Assembly (NCBI RefSeq): GCF_033115175.1
Contig: NC_084827.1
Location: 180,017,601-180,081,600, forward strand
DNA: 64,000 nucleotides
Direction: 5' to 3'
DNA from: Lepus europaeus
Taxonomy: Eukaryota; Chordata; Mammalia; Lagomorpha; Leporidae
Of this stretch, positions 43,901 to 53,177 are shown in pieces; the first letter of the stretch is position 1; every line of letters starts with the position of its first letter. The translations under genes and the position numbers were made by a program. The notes beneath the pieces are model-generated. The model was given only the letters and a program-made list of their open reading frames with translations. It made no database searches and had not been told where the DNA came from.

Positions 43901-46900
43901 CCACACAGGCCGCCCACACCAGCCAGGCCTGGCGTCCACCACGTGTTCTTGCCCAGCAGCCACTTCCGGCCACCAATGTGCCATTTCTGCGTGCCGGCCT
44001 GGCCCCGGGTTCCACCTTCCCCTCTTCGTCCTCGGGAGGAAACCAGGCCATACAGAGCGGTCCACACCGGACACGACGCCCCCTCCACGGTGCTATCCCT
44101 GCTGCCCGGGTCTCCCCAGCCGCGGCCTTCCAGCCACCCCTGACGGGCCCTGTCACTCTCCTGCAAGATGCTAAATGGCTCCCAGGGCCGGCGCGCCCAC
44201 CCCCAGGACGAGGAGCTGCCCTCCCTGCCTCCCCGCCCCCGCCCGCGGGGCACAGACTGTGACAAAGTCTTATTGCCTGTCTCGGGAAATCATTTCCTGT
44301 CTGTCCCCGGTTCCACCTCTCTGGGGCTCCCCGGCACCGGGCCGCACGTGTGCCAGGCAGCTGGCTGGCTTCATTATTTTTACGCCAACACGGTTTAAAC
44401 ATCTCCGCCGCCTCCTCGTGTCTGCCGAGGGGCGCCTGCCACATTACCCTGACATGCTGATGTCATTAGTGTCGGCGCATACTCGCTCCGGCTAATGAGG
44501 CGGCAGAAAGAAAATTAAGGGGCGACACACAGAGGCGCATTGCTTTGTATGTAGATGGAGAGATACAGCGAAAGCAAGGAGGACCGGCGCGCTCTTGATG
44601 GCGCCTGGCCTCGCGCCCCACGCCCTCCGGGGACACGGGGACGCACAGCTCCGTGAAGCCCGCTCCGCCCAGGGCTCTCTCACTGAGGCCTCCGTGCAGT
44701 GGGGTGCATTTGTGAAATCGCTTAACCTAATTCTGGAATTCGGTAAAAAGAACACACGGAACTCGAGGTTCTTATTTCCAGCATTGCAGGTGTCCACCAG
44801 GCGAGGCAAGACCCAGGCTGTGTAGGTGCTTCTAGAATCGCCACTTTATGTATTTATTTATTTGAGAGGCAGAGTTACAGGCAGAGAGGGACACACACAC
44901 ACACACAAAGAGAGAGAAAGAGAGAGGTCTTTCATCCACCGGTTCACTCCCCAAATGGCCGCAATGGCCAGAGCTGTGCCAATCTGAAGCCAGGAGCCAG
45001 GTGCTTCTTCTGGTCTCCCACACGGGTGCAGGGGCCCAAGCACTTGGGCCATTTTCCACTGCCTTCCCAGGCCACAGCAGAGAGCTGGATAGGAAGAGGA
45101 GCATCCAGGACTTGAACTGGTGCTCATATGGGATGCTAGTGCTGCAGGCGGAGGCCCAGCCCACTACGCCCCAAGAATCTGTCACTCTTGCCATCAGCCT
45201 CCGCCCCGCCCCATGCAAGCTCTCCGCGTCTCTCACTGATGGCCAGCGCTTGCCGTCTGCACCTGCCCAGGGCGCTGCTTTCACTCCAAACGCCACTGTG
45301 CCTGGGCCGCCTCTGCTGCCCACGATGTCACAGTCTCACTGTTCTCAGGCCAAGGCCCAGCCCCGAGCAGGGCCCACACCTGTAGAGTCTCAGGTCTCCC
45401 TCACGCTCTCTCCTCTCCAGCTCCTGGTCACCTCGCTGTGGGCACACAGAGCAGCTTCTGTCCTGCCCCAGGACGGGGGCTCGTGCTCTGCTTCTGTTGG
45501 GGATGTTTGTCCGCTCTTCCTAGGTGAGTCCTCAGCCTTCAGATCTGGGCTTGCCGACCCCGCTTTGCCTGGGGGATGCTCAGGCCCTGATCGGCACTTG
45601 TCAGGTGAGATGGGCCTTGGATTGGCAGCACTTGTCACCATGGCAACATCACACAGGTGAGTGACCCCCCGACGGAACCTCGTCATAAGGCCAGTGCCCC
45701 GCACAGAGGGTCCCACGAGATAGCTGTTGAATGAATAAACGGACGCATGGCCTGGGGCCATGGCTGATCCAGGGGAAGTGTGGCGTGACGTCTGGTCCAC
45801 AGGTAACTGGATCGTCTTGGGGAACAGTAGGGTGGGGGCAGGGAGCTGGAGCTCGCTGGCCACGTGTGTTGGGTGCAAACGAGCAGAGCTCATGGGAGGG
45901 CTCAGGTGGCGCTGAGGGACAGATCAGCGGCTCCCTTGCAGGGAGGGCAGTGGCTTGAGTCTGGGATGCGTGGGCCAGCCCTGGCACCGCCTGCTTCTGC
46001 CCCTGTCCCAGCCTGGAGAGGCGCTGGGCTGCATGCTTTTTCCAGACTCTTTGGGGCTCCAGCATTCTCTTCGATGGTCGAACCAGAAGTGAGCTCTTCA
46101 AACACGGCCCACCTTCCCATGTTCCTCTGCATGCTGTCCCCAGGCCCGACCTGCCACCCTCCAGAACGCAGGCCTGGCTGCAGCCGGCCCCTGCTCTCGC
46201 GTCCCCTGTCTCTGCCTTGGGTGCTGGCTAGCAGCCAGCAGGGCAGGACAGCATGGCCTGGTGGACGTGCTGGCTCCCCAGGCTGTGGCACCAACGCTGA
46301 TTGTCAGGGCCGAGCACCACACGGGGCTCCCATGGCTGCTCGGGGCATCCACGTGCCGCGCCACTGGTACCTTTGTCCCGGCCTGGGAATTTTGTGATTT
46401 ATACATCACAAGCTCGCTGGGAAACCTCTGTCTGTGTGATTCGCAGCTCCATAGGTGTCTCTCTGCAGCCATCTGAAAGATGGTTGTTGCCCATGGATGA
46501 TGGGCTCGGCGACTTTCCTGGTGGCTCTGTGCTGGGCGTCCTTGTGGGCCGACTGAGGGTCTGCTGCGGGCTCCACCGGGCTGCTGAGCCCAGGCGGGTC
46601 TCCCCTTCCCTGGGGGACCTCGCAGGAGCCCGGGTGGAGGGAGACTCCAACTCTGGATTTGCACGGTTTGCTCTGGTCATCCTAGGACCAGACTAGAACG
46701 TCACAGGCACTTGTGCCGGCTTAAAGCATTCTCAGCGTGGTGGACATGGCCTGGTGGCTGCACCTGCTCCTGGCCAGGTACGGAGGCGCCCCCTAGAGGC
46801 GAAGGGATCTCAGGGCAGAGAGGTCAGCGCCTTCTGTCCAGAGTTCAAGGCAGGCCTGGCGCCCGGAGTTGTGGCCATTGCTTTCACTGGCTCAGCACCT

Positions 46901-49456
46901 GCTAACGGAAGGCACAGAGGCCGGCTCGTGCTGTGTCCAGGGGAGGCAATGGTGAGCAACGCTTTCTGGGGGAGAGCTCAAGGTGCTGCTTGTCTCAAGG
47001 CCACTGCAATTCTTCCCACAACAGCACAGGATTGCTGGAGATCCACCCTCACGCCCAGGAAAGCACGTTCCATGGTTTCTTGCCCTGCTCGACACACTGC
47101 CCACCGCTAAGCTGAACGGGGGATAAGCCACCCTACCAACTGCACCCTATTTCTGTGGGGCTGACACAGGATGGGGGGGGGTTCAGGAGAGGGCCCCGGA
47201 GGACCACTGTGCCTTGTCCTGTGACGCCAGGCCGAGGGAGGGTGACACCTGCAGCCCCAGTGACACGGCAGGTGTTGGGGGTCTTGTCCCCAACACCCCT
47301 CACATGGAAATGATTTCAAGGCAAACAAAGCCTACTTCTGATCACTCTCGAACTATATCGACTCCTTTTCTTCTTCAAAAGAAATGGCCCCAAGGATTCC
47401 CCACTGAGGACCTATCAGGTAATGCCTGATTCTCTCTCTCTCTCTCTCTCAAGATGTATATATTTATTTGAAAGGCAGCATTACAGAGAGAGACAGAGAG
47501 AGAGAAAGAGATCTGCTGGTTCACTCTCCAAATGGCCGCAATGGCCAGGGCTAGGCCAAGCTGAAGCCAGGAGCCAGGAGCGTCTTCTGGGTCTCCCATG
47601 TGGGTGGCAGGGGCCTGAGCAGGTGGCCGTCTTCTGCTGCCATCCCACGCACCTTGGCAGGGAGCTGCATTGGAAGCAGAGCGGCTGGGACTCGATGCTG
47701 GCATCGGCATTGCAGGCTTTCCCCGCTGTGCCACACGCTCACCCCAAGTGAGCTTTTCTTCATTTTTTATGGAGTCACACAGGACGAGGGCTGAATTAGT
47801 GTAGGCTCGGCAGGCAGAGCCGGAAGGGCACTGGGTGGTTCTGGTCTCTGTGTCACAGGTGGATGAGCTAAGCCCGCTGACGGTGGGAAAGGGGAAACCC
47901 TCAGTGGGGAGGGGAGTGTAGAAGGTGGGCGTCACAGGTGTTCCAACACCCGCACTGCCGTCTCCGGAGTCCGCCGTGCTGAAACCACAGTGATCTGAGA
48001 CGGGGCGTGGTCGTCGTGTTTGGGGGGAGGGGCTCCCGGCCGCTGTCTCGGTGGGCTTCCGGCCCCCTCCTCGCCTTTCGTGGACACAATGTCTTACTCC
48101 GGACACACCTCTAATGCCAAGTGCAGGTGAGAGCGAAGTGTGGCGCTCACCCCCTCACTCCCCGGGATGCTGTCTTTGGACAACAGCTTCTCAGCTCCCT
48201 GTTCCAAACTTACCTGCCTAACTCTGTGTCTTGCACGTGGCTGGTGAGCTGCCAGCGATGGGGCCAAGCTTTCGATTAGACCCAGAGCTTTAGCGAAGTC
48301 TTCTGGGAAGCACCAGCCGGTGTTCCCATCGCTACTGGGGGAGCTGTTCGTTCCCGTTCAGCCTTTGAGGAGCATCTTTATTCTGCACGATTATCATCGC
48401 AGGTAGAGCTGACGGGTGTGCACACGGACAGGCTGCTCAGAGCCAGCTCTGCACACCGGGACCCCGGGCGCGCGCTGTCACCTGGCTGAATCCCGGGTAG
48501 AAGGAGACCCCGCTTGCCTGGCGCATTTCCCAGCAGCGCGCTGAGGGCTGCGGAGAGCAATCTGCCGACGCGTACGGGGCTGTCATTCATAAGGTGGATG
48601 ATCAGATTGGGTAATTTCATTTTAGATCAACTGCCAGATGCGACAAGAAACTGATTTCTCTCGCTCTGAAAATTACACCAAGAGCTACGCTGCCAAGACT
48701 CTGAGCCGCGCCAGGCGTCCCGTCCCGGAGTCCTAGCTCGCTGGCGCGCACCCCGCCCTCCTAATCCCTGGTGCCTCTGGCCAGGGAGCCTCGGAGCCCT
48801 TGCTCTTCAGAGCGGGGAGGGAAGGGGACTACGGCCCAGAACCGACCTGGGAGCCTGTTACAAACACAGATTCTTTCACTCCAGAGCCTGCGTTTGAACC
48901 AGTCCCACTACAGCGCCAGGGCGCATGCCAGCCTGGCGGGGCGCGCCTTACCTTGGGGAAGGCGTCGGGCCACACGGTCGGCGAGCCGTGGTTCAGCAGC
49001 GCCTGCACGGTGCGCTGCGCCGCGGCCTGGGGCGCGCAGGCGGCTGTCTGCAGCGCGCGCGCCAGCGGCGAGGCCCCGCCGTAGTCGAGCGCGCCCGCGT
49101 CGGCGCCGTGCTGCAGCAGGAGGCTCGCCAGGTCGGGGCGCGCGTGGCCGCAGGCCTTGTGCAGCGGGCTGCGCTCGTCCTCGTCGCGCGCGTCCGCCGC
49201 CGCGCCGCGCCCCAGCAGCAGCGCGCACAGGCGCAGGCCACGGGCCTGCTCGTCGGGCCGCCACGCCGCGCCGCACGCCGCGCTCAGCGCCGTCTCGCCG
49301 CGGCCGTTCCTCGCGTCCACGCGCGCCCCGCGGCCCAGATAGAGGCGCGCGTGCTCGTCCAGGCCGCGCTGCGCCGCCACGTGCAGCGGCGTGTCCCGGG
49401 CCGCGCCACCCGCGCGCTGCACTGAGGCTCCGTGCTCCAGCAGCGCCCGCGCGCAC
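30571..49456 (-). CDS. ASB18: ASB18, ankyrin repeat and SOCS box protein 18 (3' three coding exons; 5' part outside window)
   Basis: The exons visible are 49456-48952, 32171-32058 and 30756-30571, all with AG acceptors and GT donors, joined in frame. They encode about 267 residues; from memory the human protein is 466 aa, so about 200 N-terminal residues are missing. The order is ankyrin repeats ([21 protein letters not shown]), a linker ending [18 protein letters not shown]...PEDALQ, then a C-terminal SOCS box with BC-box [15 protein letters not shown] and Cul5-type LPLP. ASB proteins are substrate receptors of Elongin B/C-Cullin 5-Rbx2 ubiquitin ligases; the ASB18 substrate is not evident from sequence. 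The frame is intact with no premature stop. The position next to GBX2, both on the minus strand, matches human 2q37. Confidence 0.93.
31313..31860 (+). mobile_element. Old DNA transposon (Tigger/MER2-like), split by a CSINE
   Basis: The left part (31313-31390) and right part (31714-31860) read continuously as one element once the SINE is removed: ATAAATGGCACAGCATTTG... AAATGCTACGTAAATAG... AGGGAATAACAAGAAAAAC. The same sequence recurs inverted at 58942-59275. The family name is from memory and tentative. Confidence 0.7.
31391..31713 (+). mobile_element. CSINE inserted in the DNA transposon
   Basis: It begins GGGGCCGACGCTGTGGTGCAG and ends with a CAAATAAATAGAATAAATCTTG tail. The target-site duplication is ATCATCTGTA (31381-31390) and ATCATCCGTA (31714-31723), one mismatch. 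Confidence 0.93.
32058..32171 (-). CDS. ASB18: ASB18 penultimate coding exon
   Basis: This 114-nt, 38-codon exon is in phase 0 on both sides. The acceptor is CTGCAG|GTGCTG (first base 32171) and the donor CTGCAG|GTGCGG (last base 32058). It encodes [15 protein letters not shown]...[14 protein letters not shown], the helical linker between the ankyrin domain and the SOCS box. It follows FPK of the upstream exon directly and precedes THKAFYQS of the last exon. Confidence 0.92.
32340..32600 (+). mobile_element. Diverged, 5'-damaged CSINE
   Basis: GGAGACCTGGGCTCACTTCC, GGGGAGTGAACCAGTGGAAG and CAAATAAATTTTTTAAAG identify the 3' half. The head is poorly preserved. Confidence 0.65.
32601..33180. 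other. Unique intron sequence
   Basis: No gene or repeat is recognised in this interval. Confidence 0.4.
33181..33445 (+). mobile_element. Diverged CSINE-related element
   Basis: GGTTAAGGTGCCCGCACCCC, GGGAGACCTGGATGGAGTTC, GACCAGCAGATGGGAGTCTG and CCCAAATAAATAG. The head differs from the common type, suggesting an older subfamily. Confidence 0.65.
33520..33672. repeat. Alternating purine-pyrimidine (TACA/TATG)n tract
   Basis: About 150 bp of ACACATGCATAC- and TATGTATATA-type dinucleotide alternation lies immediately beside an inverted SINE tail. It has potential for Z-DNA or cruciform structure. Confidence 0.85.
33673..33985 (-). mobile_element. CSINE, inverted, old
   Basis: AAAGTTTATTTGAAAGAGAGAG is followed by a body with many substitutions, ending GGCTTACCCCACCGCCCC. 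Confidence 0.75.
34080..34384 (+). mobile_element. CSINE, full-length with shortened tail
   Basis: GTGCCTGTGCTGTGGTGCTG leads to GTGAACCAGCGGATGGAAG, a short CT tract, and a tail lacking AATAAA. Confidence 0.88.
34555..34875 (+). mobile_element. Ancient DNA-transposon-like repeat with inverted ends
   Basis: The left end is TACAGATGGTCCTCACCTTA. The right end, reverse-complemented, reads TACGGTGCTCCTCGACGTGC, an imperfect terminal inverted repeat. An internal CGATGCTGGGCAG and CATTTGGGTC fit an old mammalian interspersed element whose family name I cannot fix. Confidence 0.6.
35008..35242 (-). mobile_element. Diverged, inverted CSINE-related fragment
   Basis: TCTCTGCTGGCTCACTTCTC, GAAGCTGGATTGGAGCC and CTTAGCCCACTGTGCCAC are seen; the 3' tail and GA tract are missing. 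Confidence 0.65.
35790..36148 (-). mobile_element. CSINE, inverted, full-length, in L1
   Basis: TTAAAGATTTATCCATTTATTTG, then (AGAG)n at 35857-35888, CTTCCATCCGCTGGTTCAC, ending CTAAGCCACAGCGCTGGTCCC. Confidence 0.93.
36430..36905. other. GC-rich segment embedded in L1, with 123-bp duplication
   Basis: This sequence is sharply more GC-rich than the flanking L1 DNA on both sides. It contains the tandem duplication listed separately. Its origin is unknown. Confidence 0.5.
36507..36752 (+). repeat. 123-bp tandem duplication (2 copies)
   Basis: CTACTGGAGCAGG... begins at 36507 and 36630. The copies differ at only a few bases. The unit length is a multiple of three, so open frames persist across it (41 residues per copy). 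Confidence 0.92.
37330..37712 (+). mobile_element. CSINE, full-length, long (CT)n
   Basis: GGGGCTGGCGCTGTGATGAAG leads to (CT)n at 37590-37640 and CAAATAAATAAATAAATAAA then TCTTTAAAG. Confidence 0.95.
38129..38462 (+). mobile_element. CSINE ending in a T35 homopolymer
   Basis: The head GGGGCTGGCGCTGTGGTGTAG and body are normal, but after TCTGGCTTAAA the tail is 35 consecutive T (38422-38456) instead of AAATAAATAAATC. Confidence 0.9.
40247..40532 (+). mobile_element. CSINE with perfect 16-bp target-site duplication
   Basis: It is flanked by TAAAAATCTGCAGATG at 40231-40246 and 40533-40548, identical. The body is GGGCTTGTGCTGTGGCGTAG... to CTCAAATAGATAAACAAATC. Confidence 0.95.
40920..41212 (-). 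mobile_element. CSINE-related, inverted, older subfamily
   Basis: TTATTGCATTTATTTGAAAGG, (GA)n at 40955-40984, CACCACCTGCTGCCCCCCAG, CTTAACCACTGCACCAGATG. Confidence 0.8.
42548..43300 (+). repeat. Minisatellite, 17-bp unit, about 45 copies
   Basis: The unit is CCTGCTCGGGGGTGACG with variants (CCCGG, TTGGG, and GGAGGTGAG/GGGGGTGAG pairs of shorter period). The array spans about 750 bp. A 278-codon minus-strand open frame made of [16 protein letters not shown]-like units is a by-product of the repeat. Each unit contributes a G4-5 run on the plus strand. Confidence 0.95.
43390..43698 (-). mobile_element. CSINE, inverted, full-length
   Basis: TTTTAAAGATTTATTTATTTG, GA tract, CTTCCATCCGCTGGTTCAC, then CTAGGCCACAATGCCGGCCCC. 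It starts about 90 bp after the 17-bp minisatellite. Confidence 0.94.
43699..44369. other. Unique intron sequence
   Basis: This is GC-rich and overlapping open frames match no family that I recognise. Confidence 0.4.
44370..44800. promoter_or_regulatory. Candidate conserved element within ASB18 intron
   Basis: CTTCATTATTTTTACGCC, CATGCTGATGTCATTAGTG, CGGCTAATGAGGCGG, GAAAATTAAGGGGCG, TTAACCTAATTCTGG. This composition resembles the islands near GBX2. It lies about 28 kb upstream of the GBX2 promoter. Confidence 0.4.
44845..45174 (-). mobile_element. CSINE, inverted, full-length
   Basis: ATGTATTTATTTATTTGAGAG, (CA)n at 44891-44906, body, then CCCACTACGCCCCAAG. AGAATCGCCACTTT and AGAATCTGTCACTCTT at the two sides may be a decayed target duplication. 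Confidence 0.92.
47451..47746 (-). mobile_element. CSINE, inverted
   Basis: ATGTATATATTTATTTGAAAGG, GA tract, CTGGTTCACTCTCCAAATGG, ending CTGTGCCACACGCTCACCCC. A (CT)n run at 47430-47450 precedes it. Confidence 0.92.
48360..48700. promoter_or_regulatory. Candidate conserved element 3' of the ASB18 ankyrin exon
   Basis: GCACGATTATCATCGCAGG, GTCATTCATAAGGTGG, GGGTAATTTCATTTTAGATC and GAAAATTACACC. Repeat-free; a 60-bp AT-rich core is at 48590-48685. Confidence 0.4.
48952..49456 (-). CDS. ASB18: ASB18 internal coding exon with ankyrin repeats
   Basis: The acceptor CTCCCCGCAG|G has its first exonic base at 49456 and the donor CCCAAG|GTAAGG its last exonic base at 48952: 505 nt. The first base completes a split codon, followed by 168 codons. 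These cover [11 protein letters not shown], then ankyrin units beginning [52 protein letters not shown] and [12 protein letters not shown], and end [12 protein letters not shown]. The exon is extremely CpG-rich compared with the surrounding intron. Open frames extend past both splice sites, but the sequence loses ankyrin character there. Confidence 0.94.
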
Positions 49457-50616
49457 CTGCGGGGAGGCCAGGGCGGGTCACCGGGGGCGGCAGGGGCGCT
49501 GCCGCCCCGCCCGCCCCTCCAGGGTCCGGGTCTACGAGGGTGAGCTGGTGCCGCAGAATACAAAGGGTGGCCCCGAGAAAGAGTGGGAGAGTTGGGGTCC
49601 CCCGTGCCACGACCGGTCTCGGGGGACGGGAGGAGCAGTGTTGGCGAGCACTGGGTGTCCCAGCCCACATGGGTCACGATTGGAACTGCGTAGTGCGCTT
49701 GGGGAGGTAACCAGCGCGGTTCTGGTGACTGCCCCGTGTGGTGCTTCCACGGAGCTGATGGCCAGTCCAGACCTCGGGGGCCTGGGCAGGCGCTAATCTG
49801 TTCCCCGAGGAGCAGGCCCTGGTGGGGATGTGAGGCCAGCCTGGCCTGGAGGGCAGCGACTCCTTGCACAGCAGGGTCCCCAGACAGGTGCTGGCAGCAT
49901 GCAGTGGGACCTCGCCCAACCGCCGGCCTCCTTTCCTTCCTACTAGACTCCCCTTCAACCGATGTGGGGTCCCCGGGTGGTCCCCAGGGGCTTCTTGACC
50001 CCCACGGAAGACTGCTCGCTTCTCCGGATGTGGGCGTCCCATGCAACATCCAGGTTGACCAGCTGTCCCAGAGTGCCCTGCGCCCCAGGCATCGAGACCT
50101 CTGCCTCCCTCGGGAGCACCCCCTCCCCCCAGCTCTGATGGTGGTGGCTGCTGGCTGGCAGTCCCACAAGGAGTCTCATGGCCTTGATGGGACCTCTGTG
50201 CCCCTTAAAGTGGGGGCAGGGGACAGAGACACAGACCCTCCCCCATTCTGAAGACTCTCCCTTGTCGTCACACACCCTGCAGAACACCTGCTGTTGTCAC
50301 CTCCTGGACACTGCCATCCACAGGGTGGCTCCAGCCTTGGGGTCTGCGGCTCCAGCACGCGGACTTCAGAGCACAGCCCCGGCCCCTCAGGCACACGCCC
50401 GTGAGTGCCGCCTGTCCTCTGTGCTCCCCTGGGACCCCGATCGATGGCTCGGCTCCGACTGGTTTCCCTCCCTGTCCCCGCAGCGCTGCGCTCACTCTCT
50501 CGCCCTCTGCTCCCCTGAACCCAGGGCGAGATGGCCACTGACTGCACCCAGTGGCCGGACCTCCCAGCCTGGGGTGCTGGGCCCTGCTGCAGACTGGCCT
50601 CGCTGTCAGCGAGGCA

Positions 50617-50862
50617 CGGAGAGAGAGAGAAACAGAGAGAGAGAGGTCTATCCACTGGTTCACTCCCCAAATGGCTGCAATGGCTGGAGCTATGCTCATC
50701 TGAAGCCAGGAGCTAGGAGCTTCTTCCAGGTCTCCCACATGGGTGCAGGGGCCCAAGCAGTTAGGCCATCATCTGCTGCTTTCCCAGGCCATAGCAGAGA
50801 GCTGGATCGGAAGTGGAGCAGCAGGGCCTCAAACAAACGCCCCTATGGGATGCCCCGCTGGG
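50617..50862 (-). mobile_element. CSINE, inverted, truncated at both ends
   Basis: GAGAGAGAAACAGAGAGAGA, CTATCCACTGGTTCACTCCC, ending CCTATGGGATGCC. The tail and tRNA-like head are missing. Confidence 0.88.
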
Positions 50863-50965
50863 CTCCACCCTCTGAGCCTCCATCCTGCCTGGTTCTCACC
50901 GCACGCCCCCTGCTGCGTGCCCCCCTCCCCTGCCCCGTGTCTGCACATGGGCTCCTCCTGCCCCC

Positions 50966-51262
50966 GTGATGGCCCACACTCCTGCCCTGTGTTTGCTGGC
51001 CCCTGTGACAGCCCACACTCCTGCCCTGTGTTTGCTGGCCACCGTGATGGCCCACACTCCTGCCCTGTGTTTGCTGGTCCCTGTGACGGCCCACACTCCT
51101 GCCCTGTGTTTGCTGGCCACTGTGATGGCCCACACTCCTGCCCTGTGTTTGCTGGCCCCTGTGACGGCCCACACTCCTGCCCTGTGTTTGCTGGCCACCG
51201 TGATGGCCCACACTCCTGCCCTGTGTTTGCTGGCCCTTGTGATGGCCCACACTCCTGCCCTC
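50966..51262 (+). repeat. Minisatellite, 39-bp unit, about 7.6 copies in a 78-bp dimer pattern
   Basis: The unit starts GTGATGGCCCACACTCCTGC and ends GTTTGCTGGCC plus CCT or ACC. Copies alternate between a GTGATGG...CCCCT form and a GTGACGG...CCACC form. All six frames stay nearly open because the unit is 13 codons. Confidence 0.95.
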
Positions 51263-51852
51263 CTGTCTCGTAGCACCGCCAGGCGGAGGGCGGAGCTCCG
51301 CACTGCCACCGGCCTCCAGCGTTTGTCACCCTGCATTTCAGGCCTGGGCTGGCACCTTGACTCCTGTTTCAGATCTGGGCTCCCTGCCAGGAGAAACGGG
51401 TCTTTGTTGCTGTCTGATCTGGTGCCTGGGGCAGTGCCCGGCCTGCTGCTGGGATCCCCTCGCGGCGTGTTGAATGCGAGCTTTTCCTTGCTCCACGTCT
51501 CTCAGCGTTTTCCCCCCACGCCGCTGCCGGGGTCCTGTTATTTGCCTACCCGGGGCTCGGCACCAGATCATCCACTGCCAGCTGCGGGCTCTCGGCATCT
51601 TACATTCCCCCTTTGTGCTTCTAATGGGCTAAGCCTTGGCGGTTTCTTAGAGTGGGCAGTGGCTGAAGCTACAGAACCACAGGAATGGGAAAGAAACGCG
51701 CACCTGCCGGTGGGGGCAGGCATGTGTAGGCACACACAGGCTGGGTTACAAGGTCAGGAGTGGCGGCCTGGCCAATGTCTCGGAAGGACCTCTGCAGTGG
51801 GTATGTGAGGGTGCACAATGGGTACAGGCCTGTCTTTCAAAGGTACCAATAC

Positions 51853-52158
51853 AGGGGCCGGCGCTGCGGCGCAGCAGGTAAAGTTGCCGTCTGTGGCACT
51901 GGCATCCCACGTGGGCACCAGTTTGTGTCCCCGCTGCCTCTCTTCTGATCCAGCTCCCTGCTAATGGCCTGGGAAAGCAGTGGAGGATGGTCCAAGTCCT
52001 TGGGCCGCTGCACCCACGTGGGAGACCTGGAGGAAGCTCCTGGCTCCCGGCTTCAGCCAGGCCCAGCCCTGGCCATTGCAGCCATCTGAGGAGTGAATCA
52101 GTGGGTGGAAGATATCGCTCTTTCTTTCAAATAAATAAATCTTATTTTTTTTTAACTA
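51853..52158 (+). mobile_element. CSINE, full-length
   Basis: GGGGCCGGCGCTGCGGCGCAG leads to GAGTGAATCAGTGGGTGGAAG and CAAATAAATAAATCTTATTT. It is followed immediately by a CA/TA microsatellite. Confidence 0.94.
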
Positions 52159-52160
52159 AA

Positions 52161-52208
<48 letters not shown>
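52161..52208 (+). repeat. (AC)n(AT)n microsatellite
   Basis: About 11 AC units are followed by about 12 AT units. Confidence 0.95.
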
Positions 52209-52544
52209 GCAGGATCTTCACAAAATTCCTGGAAAGTGAGTATCATGAAAAAGAAAAACAAAACTATGCCTGGATTTCAAAAGGTTTTTTCACCCAAATC
52301 AACCCATCTCTGAATTTCATTTTGCACGGACTTGTGCGTCCCCTGGCGTCCGGCGGACGAGGGAGGGGCAGTGAGTTTGTCTCGGGGTCGGAGTGCCGTG
52401 GTTTCCTTTGCATCTGCCTGCATTTCCAAATTTTCCAACATACGTTGGAGGAACAGTTTGACGAGAGAACAACAGAAGTGGATAACCACAACGCCGGGCC
52501 CCACCCACGGCAGCCGCCGCCGAGGATTCCAAGAACATTAGCGT

Positions 52545-52812
52545 GGGGCAGGCGTCCAGCCTGGAGGTGGAGCGGCCTGGGTCCCCGCCCGGACCACAGG
52601 GCTGGCTCCTGGCTCCGCTGCTGACTCCAGCTTCCTGCGGTGCGGAAATGAGCGGTCGCGGTGACACTAAGGAGCTGGGCTCCTGCTGCCCTCTTGGACC
52701 TGGATGGAGTCTCCGGCCCCTGCTCTGGTCTGGGTTTGCAGGCACCTCCCTGGGGAGTGAACCAGCGGGTGGGATCTCCCCCTCTCTCTCCATTTTTTTT
52801 TTTTTTTTGGAA
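52545..52812 (+). mobile_element. Strongly diverged CSINE-like element
   Basis: GGCTGGCTCCTGGCTCCGC, GGACCTGGATGGAGTCTCC, GGGAGTGAACCAGCGGGTGG, a short CT tract and a T18 run. The tail has no AATAAA. Confidence 0.55.
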
Positions 52813-53022
52813 AAGAAGGAAAGAACGTTAGCTTAGCTTTTCCACTGCTCTGTTGAGGGGTAAGTGGCAGTCTCAGGCTGCGTGGGGGCCAAGTGGGGAG
52901 AGCAGAGCCCGGGGGCTGTGGGGTATTCAGAGGAAAGCAAAGTGAATGGTAGCCTTGGGGACCCCCCAGGCCTGCCTCCAGGGCCTGGCCCATCCTCTGA
53001 GCACTGTCCACCATGTCATTGT

Positions 53023-53048
53023 CATGTGTGTGTGTGTGTGTGTATGTG
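53023..53048 (+). repeat. (TG)n microsatellite
   Basis: TGTGTG... runs for about 13 units with one TA interruption. Confidence 0.9.
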
Positions 53049-53177
53049 TCCCGTCCCCCGCAGGACACAGGGCCCAGTGGGGATAGCATCACCCCCAGCC
53101 AGGGGGCCCAGCTGGTTCCATGCCTTTTCTCAGATGCGGGGCTTTGTGAGCGAGTTTCCTGCTTGCCTGATGGACAG

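Larger units (their letters stand above)
32172..48951 (-). other. ASB18: ASB18 intron (16.8 kb), repeat-rich
   Basis: The intron is bounded by GTAAGG at 48951 and the CTGCAG acceptor at 32172. It holds about a dozen CSINEs, antisense L1 sequence, a DNA-transposon-like element, a 123-bp duplication, a 17-bp minisatellite and two candidate conserved islands (44370-44800 and 48360-48700). Stretches 38463-40230, 41213-42545, 45173-47450 and 47747-48360 look like plain unique intron with no recognizable gene; the long open frames in them fit no family I recognise. Confidence 0.8.

Noticed and set aside
48829-50169. 446-codon minus-strand open frame as a single-exon ankyrin gene
   Set aside because: Only 48952-49456 has ankyrin character, and canonical splice sites bound exactly that part. 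The rest is intron read-through.
50829-51329. Repetitive minus-strand frames with GPSQGPANTGQEC-like units
   Set aside because: The 39-bp tandem repeat stays open in several frames at once; it is not a protein gene.
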